Notes: generated by a model not told the origin, from the sequence alone. Counted from the stretch's first letter, positions 1 through 11,949 are shown. The stretch is DNA of 47,016 nt from Chara braunii (GCA_003427395.1 BFEA01000013.1:5874977-5921992); one strand, 5' to 3'. Program-made: numbers and translations.

Positions 1-984
1 TCTTCACGATGCCAATTAGCAGAACAAGGAGGGCGCTACTCCTCTCCTCCCTATCAAGCTGACACCCGAACCTGTCACTGTTAACTCTTGCTTTTTTTTT
101 TCTTTTCTTTTTTTTCTTTTTTTTTTAAACAGGTCCTTATGGTCCTGGCTCCATATCCATTCTGGGGAACGTTAGTCCGGTTCCTACTCCCTCAGCAAGT
201 CAAAATGAATACATCATGGTACATGCTCACGCTTCCTTCCGTCTGGCCAAAGGAACCCTGATCAGCATTGATTGCTCCTGTATGGGAGGATTGATTGTCA
301 GCTTGCCCTACCCTCGTTTTCCTCTCAGGACACCTGTTGGTTCTGCCGGTTAGTCTGGCCGAAGGAACCCTGATCAGCATTGATTACTCCTGTATGGGAG
401 GATTGATTGTCAGTTTGCCCTACCCTCGTTTTCCTCTCAGGACACTTGTTGGTTCTGTCGGTTAGGCACTGAAACACAAGAAAACTGGGAGAGATGTCTG
501 ACAGTCTGAGGCTATAGCCTCAATTTGCCCTTCTCGGGACTGCATTCCTTGTCGTTGTTGGCGTGGACCACTTCTTCCAAATCAATTTGTTGTCTGTGAC
601 TGTGACGATCTTCCCCTGTAACAGCCAGTCTCTCATGAAGATAGGTGGATCAATTTGTCTCCTGAGTGCAAGTCTTTCAGGTTTGCCTCTCGTTGTTGCC
701 GTCACAACTCTCCATTTGCAACGGATCTCTGTCTCCACCATCCTCAGCAGAAGGATCCACATTTCTTCCTTAGCCACTTCTGATCCCTCGATTGTCTTGG
801 TGCATGTGGAACCAGACCGCTTTTCCGCTGTCAGGGATGTAAGATAGGAGAAGGATACTAAGGGGTGAGCTGGGGGGGTGAGATAAGAAGAGAAGGGACC
901 ACAGGCTTCGGAATTTGTTCCATATCGAAACGGCCTGACTGCAGTTGAGGTGGCAGTGGGGTATGTCTTCCGGAACGGTGTCAC
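1..984. other. Unassigned sequence left of Gypsy-1
   Basis: No recognisable protein domain was found. There is a T-rich tract near 89-127 and a 112-bp tandem duplication (listed separately). A 173-codon open frame on the minus strand (520-1041) runs into the Gypsy-1 LTR and resembles no family I know, so I treat it as chance. The right boundary is set by the LTR start at 985. Confidence 0.5.
241..465. repeat. 112-bp tandem duplication
   Basis: Two adjacent copies start with GTCTGGCC at 241 and at 353, a period of 112. They are nearly identical along their length, differing at a few scattered bases, so the duplication is fairly recent. No coding function is seen. Confidence 0.9.
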
Positions 985-2221
985 TGCATAGTGACTTGCT
1001 GATTCTGCAGCCTGCTGCTCGTCGCACCAAGGCTGTAACATAGGTAGGGTAGATTCACAAACTTGTTTCGGTGAGGGCTAACCGAGATATCTGCCTGTGG
1101 GGAAAATTCGTGAGGGACATGTCTGTAAATTCGGGAAATTTTTTCAGGCCCGCACTAACTTGAACTTCCTACAGCTACCCCAACTGCAAATAGCAGACCC
1201 GGGCTACCAGACGGGCCTAGGGGCCTATGCTGTAAAACTGGTCCTATGGCCTATAGCCGGGTAGGGAGACGCCCTAGAGGCCAAAACCGAAATGGTACCT
1301 GTCAGTCTAGGCAGTCTGGTCGAGGTCGTGTCTAGGGTGTGCTCATGGGGTTTTGGCAGTTGGTACCGTGCACATCGCGGGATGCAACACGTGAACTGGA
1401 GTGGTACAGCTTCAGCGTCGAAGGAGACAGACATAGCCGGACCCTCGAAGCGTCGGCCATAGCTGGCAGCTTCGCTGTTCTGTGACAGCACGCGGGGCTG
1501 TCCAGAGGTCTGGGATATTTGATGTCTGTTTGGAGCAGGAGAAGTTGGTGCCCTGCTGAACCCTCCTCAAGAGTAGGGTTTCAGGGTAGTGGCGCTGCAG
1601 CCATAGTTGCAGCTTGTATCCTCAAAGGTAATCTTTGTCAGGATAGGTGGCACTGCTGAAGATCTTCATCAGAGAGGCCTTCTGGCACTTCATCATCATC
1701 AGAGCCTGTGGCGCTGGTCTTCTTCTACATCCTTTGAGAGGTGCTTTGCCTCAGAGGCCTGTTTCATGGAGGCGCTTCCCTCTGGAGGCAGTATCTGGGT
1801 GGCGCTTGTTGTTTCAGAGACTCAGGGGTAGTGATAGCGGTTATTCAGGGTTGGGGGAAGAAGCGCTGCTCGTTTATGAGCAGCGTACAATGGTTCTGGG
1901 GCTATTCTGACAAAACGATGTTCTGAGTTTAATAAACAATATTGCTTCTGTGTGGACTATCTTTGCTTCATTGTTTCCTGGATGTGATCTACGTGGCTTT
2001 CCTTTGTGACTGGTTGTGAGGATTCTGTGGAGCGACTTGCACTTTCAGTGTACTCTGTCATATCACATGGTTAAGTCTTCCACCGTGTTTCTCTCTCCCT
2101 CTGCGGTGTGATACTGCCATGCTCATTGCTCTTCCCTTCCTTCTGTGTATGTATGGGCGTACCTGGAAGTCTATGTGAGTGAGTGTTGGTCTTCTGACAA
2201 CAAGCAACCAGGTTCGTAGCA
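985..2221 (+). repeat. 5' LTR of Gypsy-1
   Basis: It starts TGCATAGTGACTTGCTG and ends GTAGCA, two bases before the primer-binding site. It aligns with 8813-9587. The LTR is about 1.24 kb. It contains an AATAAA polyadenylation-type signal at 1931-1936 and GCCATAGC near 1455. Degenerate modules around GGTGGCGCTG lie between 1590 and 1810. A 135-bp segment (1638-1772) is absent from the 3' copy. Confidence 0.88.
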
Positions 2222-2223
2222 GT

Positions 2224-2235
2224 TGGTATCGGAGC
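2224..2235 (+). other. Primer-binding site, initiator tRNA-Met type
   Basis: TGGTATCGGAGC lies two bases after the LTR end. It differs by one base from TGGTATCAGAGC, the usual plant-retrotransposon site matching the 3' end of initiator tRNA-Met. This is where minus-strand cDNA synthesis would be primed. The same 12-mer, also two bases after an LTR ending in CA, occurs at 32912. Confidence 0.85.
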
Positions 2236-3708
2236 GATTGGATCCAGTCAGTGGAGTATTGATGACTTGGAGCAACTACCATGATCTGGCGAGACACTGG
2301 AGTTGAATCTCATGGCGACTTGTCATCTTCTGTGTTGGCGACAGGGAGGGTGGTCGTGGCAAGTGTGTGGCGAGAAGTATTGGACAGAGGGTGATGCACT
2401 TCTGCTTAGGGTTGCACAGAAGTGAGTGGCGATTGATACTTGGCCTGGGAGGCTCTGAGGAGGCTATTTATAGCCTGGCAATTCATCTGGAACTGACGAT
2501 TTGCATGGAGGTGACCGCAATAGGGTTGCGATTTTGGGATTGGGTCAGGATCCCTATTTCCTAAGCAGCGCAGTGCAGTTTGGAGCAGCGCTGCACTGAG
2601 TTTCCCGGCATATGGGAGTCCAGACTCACTGAATCTATCAGTTGGGGGTGAAGCGCTATTGTGAGATCTACAAGATCACCAACTTTCAGAGAATTTTGTA
2701 CGTGGGAACATTGGGAATAGGCAGAAGAAGAAATTGGCGAGATGGGTCTTAGGAGACGGCCATAGCCAGAGGTTCACCCTTCCCCTTCAGTGAAGTCCCT
2801 GAAGTAAGTGTGTTCCTTACTCTACTCTGTGTGGCGATTCTGGGGCTATTTTTAGATTAGCGAGATTTGGTCTGTCATTTTGTAGACAGTAGAAAATCAA
2901 AATTTTGACTGTGAGACAGCCATAGCGAGTTTCTCCTACCTATCTTTTTTTACTCCTACTAACCCTGTTTGACACTCTCTCTGACTCAATTTTCATATGT
3001 GACTACTTTACAGAGTTGCGATTCGACGGTACTATGAATTGGATTGTTCAAGGTCATATTGCCAGTAATAATAGAAATTTGAATTTTGCGCTGCGATAGC
3101 TGAAGCTTGGCCAGGCTAGGGTTTGTCACAACTTTTGTTATGTTCGTCATAATTCAGTTTCTGTCGGTCCCGGGTAAATCGCAACTCAGTAATTGGTCTG
3201 TGTTTGAAATCGCACAATCAGATTTGGTGTATTGAGTCAGTTACAGTGAAATTTGTACTTCACCATACCTTGAGTATGGATTACAGGGTCATCCAGTGGT
3301 AGAGCCAGCAGGGTAGGTCTAAAAATAAAACACCCAGTCAATCGTTACATCTTGGTTGTGCGTGGATACTTGTCAGTCACTAATTGTTACTCTGTCTAAT
3401 TACTATCTACTACTAATCATTCCAAGACGACATCCTAGAAGTTATTAATGCAGGATTTGAAGTAATTGCACTCAATTGATGTGTCAATGAAAAATCGTGA
3501 AATTGATTTTTGTTGAGTTCACTCTAAACTGACCCCTGACCCTCAAGTGGTCTGCAGAAACTCAGCGCTTGCCTGCTTATATTAAACAACGTCTTTCTCT
3601 AGTCAGGCGACAACAATTGGCAAGTAGTGAAGAGAAAACCCAATTCTTGTTGGCTTCCCTTTCTGTTTCCTATTTTGCTTATTTATCTGCTTTGTGGGCT
3701 TTTCCGAA
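2236..3708 (+). other. Untranslated leader of Gypsy-1
   Basis: About 1.47 kb lies between the PBS and the first gag ATG, with no open frame of note. It contains two GCCATAGC motifs near 2757 and 2928. The start, around GATGACTTGGAG (2262), resembles sequence at 30200 to the right of the assembly gap, which suggests a related element there. Confidence 0.6.
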
Positions 3709-5140
3709 ATGTCTTGCACTGAGAAGGGAGAAGTTTATGAGGTGAAGCCTCAACTTCCTCTCTCCCCTTTGGAGGCTGAACTTCTTGTTGAGGAGGAAAA
3801 ACTCTGAAAACAAGCAGCAGCAGTTGAGGCTCTGAAGGAAGAGATGAGGCTCAGAGAGGAGGCAAACCAAAAAGAGACCAGAAGAAAACAGCTAGTGACA
3901 AACATTGAGAAGATTAGGGTGAGTGGATCTTCCAGTCAGTACAGTATGGATATGGCGGAGTTCGTCCTCGTGCAAGATGATATCCACCGGTCTTACTTTA
4001 CTAATTGGGATGCTAGAATTACCACTCTGGAGGACAGTCACTCGACGCTTTCTAAAAAGTTGGATGACATCTCCTGCACTCTGGATCGGCTCTGCACACA
4101 CCTTAAGATCCCTTCCACCCTAATCATTCCTACACCTCCTGGCAGTCCCAAGACGGACCCCCAACAACCCCCACAATCCAGACCACCATCTCCAGCCTCT
4201 ACGCCTAGGTCAACAACCGCCTCACAGCCCTCAGGTCCATTTGACCTGCGCCGGCCCAAGCTGACCCCTCCACCTATGTTCTCAGGTGAGGACCCAAAGG
4301 TGGATGTTCCAGATTGGGTCACTGCACAGAGAACCTACCTGAGTGGGTCAAATGTGATGAGGATGTGAAGGTGAGTGCCATCCTTGCTCGCTTGGAGAGG
4401 ACTGCACTGAAATGGTGCAATAGTTTGGACAAGGAGCCATCCTCCTTTTTTTGGCCAAGGTGGAAAATTTAGTCTGGTGCCTTTCTGACCTGCTCTTTGT
4501 CAGCAAACCGGTCGTTCAGAGCCTGCAGAAAACCAAACACCCCCAGTCTTTGCGCCCATTCAAACATCTTCAATCCTTGCTTGTTGGGCGTCAACCTTTG
4601 AGAGTCTAACATCGACTCCTGGGTAAGAGATGAGTGAGCAAGATCAGCTCATTCATTTCTTGAGAGCAGCGCCTGGGGAATACCAGCTTGCATTATTCTC
4701 TCAGGGCCATAAGGACTGGCGGTCCTTTGGTAGAGCAGCCCTGGATTTGGAGTTCAAACTCCTTGTCCGGGAAGCACCTTCTGAAGGACGGAAGAGACCC
4801 TCCTCAAAGGGGAGAAGAAAGACGAAGGGTGCTCTCTTTGCCGCATCTTCTAGTTCAGATGATGACACAGCATCTCAGAGTGGGACCCCTCCATCTGGGA
4901 CTACCTCATCCTCTGCTGCAGATCCAGTTGTTCTTGCCTTGGCTGATGCTCTGATGGGCTTGACAAAGGGTAAGGCCCCTGCTCAGAGAGCATCAAACAA
5001 CAGCAAGGGGAAAGGAAAAGGACGCGCCTCTTCCCCTGCGGCCCAAAGAGTTCCATTACCACGAGACGTCCATTGGCCAGTTGACCCCCTTGATGGAGAG
5101 AGGTGGAATAAGCAGCTTTGTCCACCAGTGCTGATTCATC
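3709..5140 (+). pseudogene. gag: gag of Gypsy-1 (broken)
   Basis: Gag would form the cytoplasmic virus-like particle. The likely start is ATG 3709. The frame is acidic and coiled-coil-like (EAELLVEEEKL), has a TGA at 3805-3807, then continues through a helical region and a proline-rich linker to a capsid-like segment ending at 4368. After a frameshift, capsid remnants (LERTALKWCNSL) appear with further stops. The frame from 4630 carries the C-terminal capsid part (FLRAAPGEYQLALFS) and a Ser/Lys-rich basic tail to about 5140. I see no intact CCHC knuckle. The stops and shifts make it non-functional. Confidence 0.75.
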
Positions 5141-5324
5141 TTCTAATGAAGTTCAATCTTCACAGTCTCTCACTGATTCTTTTCTTGGAGTTGCAGCATC
5201 AGGGTCCTTCACTTATGAGGACACTGACTGGATGAGACGTGGGAGGAGGATGAATCACAGGTCCTTGCTGATCTTTTCCTATCTGTGGAGAAGAAGAAAA
5301 AGCACAGGCCGGATCTCATCTTGC

Positions 5325-5690
5325 TTCGACCCTCTATCCTGGGGGCCAGGTTCAAAGGGCTCTTGGATTGTGGGGCTACTCGCAACTTTGTCTCCCAAGA
5401 CAGTCAGTAGCCTGCACTTGGACCAGAGACTGGTAAAGCTGCGACAACCTATCGAGGTTCGCTTAGGGGACTCATCTATAGTCCGGATCACTATTGTTGT
5501 CAAAGGTCTACTTGTAGTCTTTGACATGCAGGGAGAAATAAGGCAGCGCCTGAATTTCTCTGTGTTCCCCAATGTACCCTTTGACCTTGTTTTCTCCCTA
5601 CAGTCATGTGAGGTCACCAACCCCAAGATCGATTGGCGGATCCCTAGTGTTGAGCTACCTGACCGACGAGGGGTGTACCGTCCATGTATG
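5325..5690 (+). pseudogene. Retropepsin-type aspartic protease of Gypsy-1 (broken)
   Basis: At 5351 one frame reads FKGLLDCGATRNFVSQD. This is the retropepsin active-site region, but with Cys between the catalytic Asp and Gly where Ser or Thr is usual. That frame hits a stop just after it. The rest of the protease continues in another frame (IEVRLGDSSIVRI, then FPNVPFDLVF, matching the region before the usual ILGMDWL motif). In the family this enzyme cuts the gag-pol polyprotein. The frameshift inside the domain makes it inactive. Confidence 0.7.
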
Positions 5691-5810
5691 CTCGCTGATG
5701 AGTATCATCAGATCAGTAGCTGTTATTGTATGCGAGCACATGAGTTCTTTCACCTCTCACGCCATGCTAACCACACCGGTTTGTGAGTAACTTATGTTAA
5801 ACAGACTGAT

Positions 5811-7262
5811 GTGGCGACTGCTCCCTGTCCCTCTGAAATTCAGCAAGTGCTTGACCGGTTCTCAGACCTTATGCAGGAGCCTACTGGACGTGTTCATAGG
5901 CAGACGAAGCAGAAGATCGAGCTCAAGATCAAGCTCCTGCCTAGCGCGGTCCCTCCCAAGGGCCGGGTCTACAGGATGTCCCCAGCTGAACTTGATGAGC
6001 TCAGGAAACAACAAGAGACCCTAACCAGAAGGGTTGGATACGTCCCAGCACATATGAATTTGCGGCACCGATTCTCTTTTGTTCCAAAGGGAAATGGTGA
6101 GTTCAGAATGTGTGTGGACTACAGGGGACTCGACAAGATCACGAGGAAGTCCACAAAGCCTCTTCCTCGGATCGATGATCTATTGGACATGGCGCAACGG
6201 TGCACTAACTTCAGCAAGATCGATCTCAAATCTGGCTACCACCTGATTGAGATGGCTGAAGGTGATGTCCACAAGACAGCCTTCAAGACCAGATATGGTA
6301 CATATGAATATCTGGTTATGCCCTTCAGTCTTTGCAATGCCCCTCGCACTTTCCAGACAAAGATGCATTGCATCCTCAGGCCTTACATGGACAATTTTGT
6401 AGTCTATCTGGATGATATTCTAGTATTCATACATATTGTCCACGAGCATGCGCAAGATCTGGCTCTTGTCCTCCAGGCCTTATAGGACAACCACTACAAG
6501 ATCAACAGAGAGAAATCCTTTTTTGGAGTGAACTCTATTGTCTATCTGGGTCATGTCATCTTTGGAGAGGGTTGGCTCCTGAGGCAACGGAAGTTGCTGC
6601 AATTCAGAACTAGCCGAAACCTTTAACAGTCCGTGATGTTCGGTCTTTCCTGGGTCTTGTATCTTACTATAGGAAGTTCATGAAGAACTTCTCATCTATT
6701 GCAGCACCCCTGACTGACCTTACTAAGAAAGACACTCCCTTTCTTTGGACATCAGACTGTCAGGAGGCATTTACACGTCCTAAGGAGGCCTTGATTTGTA
6801 CGCCTGTACTGAAGGTACGTGACCCTACTTTGCCTTTTGTAATAATCAGTGATGCTTGTTAGTATGGTGTAGGGGCGGTACTCCAGAAGGATAGTGAGAA
6901 TGGTTTGCAGCCCGTCGAATACATGAGCAAGAAGATCAAGGCCAAGAAGCTGCAGGATTTCACCTATGAGAAAGAACTTTATGCCCTTGTGTCAGCGCTC
7001 AAGCATTGGAAACACTTTCTTTTGGGCAGGCACTTCAAGATCTTTTCATATCACTCCACCCTTCAGTGGATGAAGTCCAAGGGAGAGCTGAATGACCAGC
7101 TTGCCCGCTACATTTAGTTCATTGACTTCTTTGACTTTGAACTGAATCACAAGAAGGGCTGCTACAATCGAGTGGCAGATGTCCTTTCTCGTAGGCCTGG
7201 CGCGCTCTTCCTGATCTCTTTTGCTCATTCTTTGGGGGAGAAGACCCGTCAGACCATTGCCC
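5811..7262 (+). pseudogene. pol: Reverse transcriptase-RNase H of Gypsy-1 (broken)
   Basis: The RT domain is open from 5811 to 6485. It shows KGRVYRMSPAELDEL, the FRMCVDYRGLDKIT block, PLPRIDDLLD, FSKIDLKSGYH (first catalytic Asp), VMPFSLCNAPRTFQ and the YLDD box. After a stop at 6483-6485 it resumes as YKINREKSFFGV and YLGHVI, with a frameshift near 6570. The connection (FLGLVSYYRKFMKNFSSIAAPL) and RNase H (VIISDAC, then stop; YMSKKIKAKKL; ELYALVSALKHWKHFLLGRHF; RVADVLSRR) follow. The family enzyme copies RNA into double-stranded DNA. At least four stops or shifts are visible. Confidence 0.9.
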
Positions 7263-7373
7263 AACTACTGCCTTAGGACCCGATTTTGGGGCCTATTGTG
7301 AGGAACCTGCAGACCAATCCTACCTCTGAACCAGGTTACACTCTAGTTCACTTGCAGCAGAGGTGAGGAAGGT

Positions 7374-8779
7374 TTGTGCATTCCTCAGGATCGCAAGCTG
7401 ATAACACTCTTTATGTCAGAGTGTCATGATGCTCGTGGTCATTCTGGAGTCCTCAAATCATATGCGGCCCTGTCGCAGAGGTTCTTCTGGAAAGAGATGA
7501 GGAGTGACCTGCTGCACTATGTTGAAACCTGTGAGCTATGCCAACGGAACAAGGTCCTGCGCAGACCTCCCCTTGGCCTACTCAAACCACTTCCCATCCT
7601 TGAGGCACCTGCACAATCAGTGTCTATTGATTTTACTGATTTGGGAAGGACCACTCCTCGTGGTATGCGTCAGGTTATGGTTTGTGTGGACATGATTTGG
7701 GCAGGACCACTCCTCGTGGTATGCGTCAGGTTATGGTTTGTGTGGACAGGTTCTCCAAGTATGCAGAATTCATCCCTTTGCCCGGAGAAGCCAAGAGTCT
7801 CTGCCGTTCAGGCGACATTTGCTGACAGGTGGATTACACGCCATGGACCACCCACCTTTATTGTCAGTGACCGAGATCCCCATTTCTGCAGCCATGAATG
7901 GCAGTCCTATTGTAGGGACTACCTCCATTCACGTCTGGATATCACGTTTGGTCGTCACCCTGAAGCCAATGGACAGGCTGAAGTGATGAACCAGATTCTA
8001 TTTCAGCTGCTGCGTCATGTGATCAGTCCGGATCAGCAAGACTGGGATCTGCATTTGAGTCGTGCACAGCTGGTGTACAACATGTTTGTCCACTCGTACA
8101 CTGGCTTCACACCCTACAGACTACATTGGGACCGTGAACCTCAACAACTTCTTGATGACATCATCGACAAGGCTACCCCTACACTGACACGTGGAACCGC
8201 AGAGTTCACCAGGCGTTATCGTGAGGATGTAGAACGAGCCCGTGCCAACCTGCTCAAAGCCCAAAAGGCTATGATTCAACAGGCTAACCGGCACCGTCGT
8301 CCTTCTACTATTTGCACAGGTGACTGGTTTTGGGTGCTCAGTTCTAAGTTATCACGTGAGGAGGACATTTCGCCTAAGTTGTTGCCGCGATACATGGGTC
8401 CATGGCAGGTTTTAGATGCAGTGGGGGCTGATCCTTTCGGACCGTCATACACTGTTGACATCCCTCTGCATATACAAACCTATACGTCTTCCGTGCATCC
8501 AAGTTGTTGCTTTTTTACCTCAGTCGATGCATTTCTGACAGACCCCCTCAACTGGGTCCACCGATCCCTGGCAAGGGGTATGAAGTGGAATCGATTGAGG
8601 ATGAGATAGGCACAAACCCCAACATGCAGTATCTTGTGAAGTTGTTGTACCAGCCCCACACAAAGGACCACTGGTTTACACACAAGGAACTCCTCGAGAC
8701 AGCAAAGTCCTCTGTCCTCAAGTATGAGGCAGCAAAGCGGGGACAGTACCCTCGATGCTCTGCACACCTGCACTCCTGA
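7374..8779 (+). pseudogene. Integrase of Gypsy-1 with chromodomain-like tail
   Basis: A 411-codon frame (7374-8609) shows the H2C2 zinc site (ECHDARGHSG through CELCQRN). The catalytic core has all three acidic residues: SIDF, SDRDPHF and EANGQAE. Next comes the C-terminal GPY/F region (RYMGPWQVLDAV). A 56-bp tandem duplication at 7638-7749 shifts the frame inside the core and replaces the normal RFSKYAEFIPLP segment. Near 8510 a second frame carries the tail (YEVESIEDE, then QYLVKLLYQPHTKDHWF), which looks like a weak chromodomain, to a stop at 8777-8779. The role in the family is cDNA insertion. The duplication should abolish activity. Confidence 0.88.
7638..7749 (+). repeat. 56-bp tandem duplication inside integrase
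   Basis: GATTTGGG recurs at 7638 and 7694, and about 56 bases repeat with two or three differences (GGACCACTCCTCGTGGTATG appears in both copies). The period is not a multiple of three, so it breaks the integrase reading frame. Confidence 0.9.
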
Positions 8780-8792
8780 CTCGGAGGTCCTC

Positions 8793-8810
8793 GCTCTGGG
8801 GGAGGGTAGG
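8793..8810 (+). other. Polypurine tract of Gypsy-1
   Basis: CTCTGGGGGAGGGTAGG lies just 5' of the 3' LTR start (TGCAACGACTTGC at 8813). In the family this tract resists RNase H and primes plus-strand DNA. Its position supports the LTR boundary. Confidence 0.75.
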
Positions 8811-8812
8811 TC

Positions 8813-9587
8813 TGCAACGACTTGCTGACTCTCCGTCCTGCTGCTCGTCGCACCGAGGCTGTAACATAGGTAGGTTAGATTCGCAAATTTGTTTGGCTGC
8901 GGGTTAACCGAGATATCTGCCTGTGGGGAAAATTCGCGAGGGACATATTTGTAAATTCGGGAAAATTTTAGGCCCGCACTAACTTGAATTTCCTACAGCT
9001 ACCCTAACTGTGAATAGCAAACTCGGACTACCACTAGGACAGACGGGCCTATGGGCCTATGCAGTTAGACTGGTCCTGTAGCCGGGTAGGGAGAGGCCCT
9101 AGAGGCCAAAACCGAAATGGTACCGGTCAATCCCTAGGTCGTGTCTAGGCTAGGGTAGATTATGAATAAAATTGGGAGGTCTGTTCAGGGGCTTTTGGGA
9201 TTTGGTACTTTGCACATCGCGGGATGCAACGCGTGAACTGGAGTGGTACAACTTCAGCGTTGAAGGAGACAGACATAGCCAGACCCTCGAAGCGTCGGCC
9301 ATAGCTGGGACCTTCGTTGTTCTCTGACAGCACGTGGCGGGGTTGTCCAGAGGTCTGGGCTATTTGAGGTCTACTGGGGTCAGGAGAAGTTGGTGCCCTG
9401 TTGAACCATTCTCAAGAGTAGGGTTTCAGGGTAGTGGCGCTGCAGCCATAGCTGCAGCTTGTATCCTCAAAGGTCATCTTTGCGCTTCCCTCTGGAGGCA
9501 GTATCTAGGTGGCGCTGCTTGTTTCAGGGACTCAGGGGTAGTGATAGCAGTTATTCAGGGTTGGGGGAAGAAGTGCTGCTCATTTCT
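8813..9587 (+). repeat. 3' LTR of Gypsy-1, truncated
   Basis: It aligns with 985-1872 of the 5' LTR, lacking the 135 bases at 1638-1772. Similarity stops at about 9587 (left copy 1875). The last ~345 bases of the LTR, including the AATAAA signal, are missing and minus-strand LINE sequence follows. Confidence 0.88.
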
Positions 9588-11187
9588 AGGTTCAATGTCT
9601 CTTTCCATCTGTTGTTTGGTTTGGGTTGCGGGTCTGTAGTCTGTAAGCCTAGGTTGTACCCGAGTTTTACGTCGTATTCGAGTATCGTTTTTGTTTTCCC
9701 GGATTTGCCTTTTGTCCATATGGATCGAAGTCGAGCTCTGGAGTGTTGTGGTCAGGTTGAAAGATTAGCCGTGGTTTGGTTTTCAATACCCTCATATTTC
9801 TCAGTAGGAAAGATACAATCATCTCGAGCTGAGGTTCTCTGTTGAGGATGGCCAATTTCTGGAGGTCGTGGTTGGCGACGGGATAGGAGTAAAATTTGGT
9901 GAGGTAGCTGGTGGTTGAGGTGCGGGATACGAATCGGTATGCTCCGTTGGGCGAGGTCTGGGATATGAGTGTACCCCAATCCCCTGATTTCCAAGAGAAG
10001 TTGTCTTTCAACAGGGGGAGCCAACTTGGTGGGATGCTCTTTTGGATTTGGGTCAGGTTAGTGACACCTTTTAGGGCGGAGCGAAGTTCTTGCTCCGTAC
10101 ACCAATCGCCCCGTTCTTCAGCCCACAAGTGTTTTACCTGACACACTCCTTTCTCCACCCAAGATAGCCATCTTCTCTCTTTCGAATGAAGTGTCCAAGG
10201 ATTGCCCTTACGGTCTTTGATCCATGGGTTACAGAATAGGGGTTGTCTCATGACCTCTTCTTTGTTCTCCGGTGTGCCGTGTTTTCTTGGCATCATTCGT
10301 CGCCATGCTTTCAAAGTCGGGGTCCTGTATGGATTAGGCGTTGGGGCGGCTTGGTTTTCTGAATCTCATGTGGTGCGCCTACAGGATCTGCCTAATCTTA
10401 TCGTCCACTCCTTTTCCATAATCCAGCAGTAGCCACTCATGTTAGGTGGAGAACTTGTCGGTGCTAGGTTTCTTATGCTGTCTAGGGCCATCTTGGTCCA
10501 TGGTAGTTCTTGTCTGGTCAGGATCTTGACGATTCATCTACAATGTTGTTGACTCTTGTTTGGGGTCAATTAGGCCTAGGCCTCCCTCCTGCGGTTTCCT
10601 AATGATGTGACTCCATGCTACCCTGTTTATGCATGAGGTTCGGCTGGGGTCGCCTGTCCAAAGGTAGAATCTTGCTCTGGCCTTTATAGTTTGGAGGTCG
10701 TCGTCTGGGGGAGACCAGATAGATGCCATGTACCGTATTGTAGAAAAGATAGATGTGTTTATTATTAGTGCCCTCCCGATCAGCAATGCTTGTGCGTTCT
10801 TGTACGGGGCTAGACGAGTTATTGCTTTGCCAATTAGACCTCGACCCATTCCTGGGCACATGTCGCCTTTGTTGACCATGATACCTAGATATCGGAGTGC
10901 CTGTTCACCTGTAGACCACGGCATAGGTGTCGGTGTGTCCTCAGGTTGGGGGGGTGTCCCTTCTACTAGCCACCATCCTTCGGTTTTGCTCCAGTTTACC
11001 TTCATCTCGGACGCTAGTCGGAACGACTCCATAGCCCTGACGAGAGCTTGGAAAGAGTGTTGTTAGCGCAAATAAGGACTGTGAGATCGTCTGCGAACAT
11101 CAATGCAGTGGGTAGGGTGAAGTCGTGCAGTGGGTTAAAATTCCGTTTGGTGAGCCGGTCTATAGACGGGTCTTTGCGGAGGAAGGA
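9588..11187 (-). pseudogene. LINE-A: C-terminal half of a non-LTR ORF2
   Basis: Reading the minus strand from 11187, the frame opens with LPTALMFADDLTVLICAN, where FADD is the non-LTR RT catalytic box. The RT thumb and connection follow: SFRLASEMKVNWSKTEGWW, LRYLGIMVNKGD, INRVAWSHIIRKPQEGGLGL. Then comes a long C-terminal region (10314-9667) with WLSWVEKGVCQVKHLW and FSWKSGDWG, typical of plant L1-type ORF2. The frame is broken at least twice (near 11020 and 10440). The 5' end is cut within RT, so the fingers, palm start and endonuclease are missing here. The 3' end abuts the truncated Gypsy-1 LTR. I did not see a clear poly(A) or 3' UTR. Confidence 0.85.
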
Positions 11188-11610
11188 CGCTGTCGAGCGC
11201 ATCGGCCCCCGCGCGAGCGAGGACCCTCCCGGCCGCGTCACGCAGGAGAAACTTAGGCTTTCAACCTTTTAGAGACAACTCGGGGACGACACGTAACCCG
11301 CGTCGACCCCTCGCCGCTCCGGCTGAGTGCGCCAGCTGTACATCCTGCGGTCCCCTACGACAAGACAAGTTTTCGTGAGGCATAAGCTTACTTCCCTAAG
11401 GGGCTGTCACCACCCTTAGGGGTGTATCCCTACCGAGCTACTGACCCACATGCGAAGGCTTTTATTATGCAATTGCAGAGGTAGGCCGGCCGAGGGCGTT
11501 TGCTTGTTCGCTGTAGCATAGGTACGCATGGTTGAACGCCAAAGTGAACCCGAACGTCGTCCGTCCCTGGGGCGTTGATCTCCCAGGAATCGGAATGTAT
11601 GCCGGTCGAC
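11188..11610. repeat. GC-rich repeat, copy 1 (abuts LINE-A)
   Basis: It aligns with 17407-17790. Shared landmarks in order are CGCTGTC, GCGCATC, GTCACGCAGGA, GAGTGCGCCAGC (GAGTGCACCAGCC in copy 2), GGGGCTGTCACCACCCTTAG (GGAGCTGTCACCATCCCTTAG), GAGCTACTG, GCAATTGCAGAGGT and GGTCGACTAG. No protein or RNA family is recognised. In both copies the left end directly meets a minus-strand LINE fragment. Confidence 0.75.
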
Positions 11611-11949
11611 TAGGACGTGATATTCCAAGCGTAAAGAAAAACTTCGAGCGATCCTAGTCCCTTCTTTCAAAGACAATCAGGAGTTAATCAGACAAGACAC
11701 TTTCAAAAGAAGATTCAGGTCAACGAAAGTTGACTTATCTTCTGAAATCGATACAATCACTCGTCAACAAAACGATAAAAAGCGCATGACTTACACGCAT
11801 AGCGACGCTCAAATGGCGTCTGACCAAAATATCTCCACTCTGCCTACCAGATGGCTGGGCTGACACAATTTTTCGACTTGATGAGATGTGTTGCCAAGTT
11901 CTTTCGTTCCGCCCCATACTGACTGCTAGAAGAGAAACGCAGACATCTC
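11611..11949. other. Unassigned spacer between GC-rich repeat and LINE-B
   Basis: About 340 bases of moderate GC. I see no domain, clear repeat or RNA feature. Confidence 0.4.

Larger units (their letters stand above)
985..9587 (+). mobile_element. Gypsy-1, degenerate Ty3/gypsy LTR retrotransposon
   Basis: The parts run in the normal order: 5' LTR (985-2221), PBS (2224-2235), long leader, gag, protease, RT, RNase H, integrase, a C-terminal tail, polypurine tract (8793-8810) and 3' LTR (from 8813). The pol order with integrase last identifies Ty3/gypsy (Metaviridae-type). Many in-frame stops and frameshifts make it non-autonomous. The two LTRs differ at many bases and by a 135-bp indel, so the insertion is old. 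The 3' LTR stops abruptly at about 9587, where LINE sequence begins. A target duplication therefore cannot be checked. Confidence 0.92.

Noticed and set aside
520-1041. 173-codon minus-strand frame as a gene
   Set aside because: It overlaps the LTR start, shows no domain and no supporting motif.
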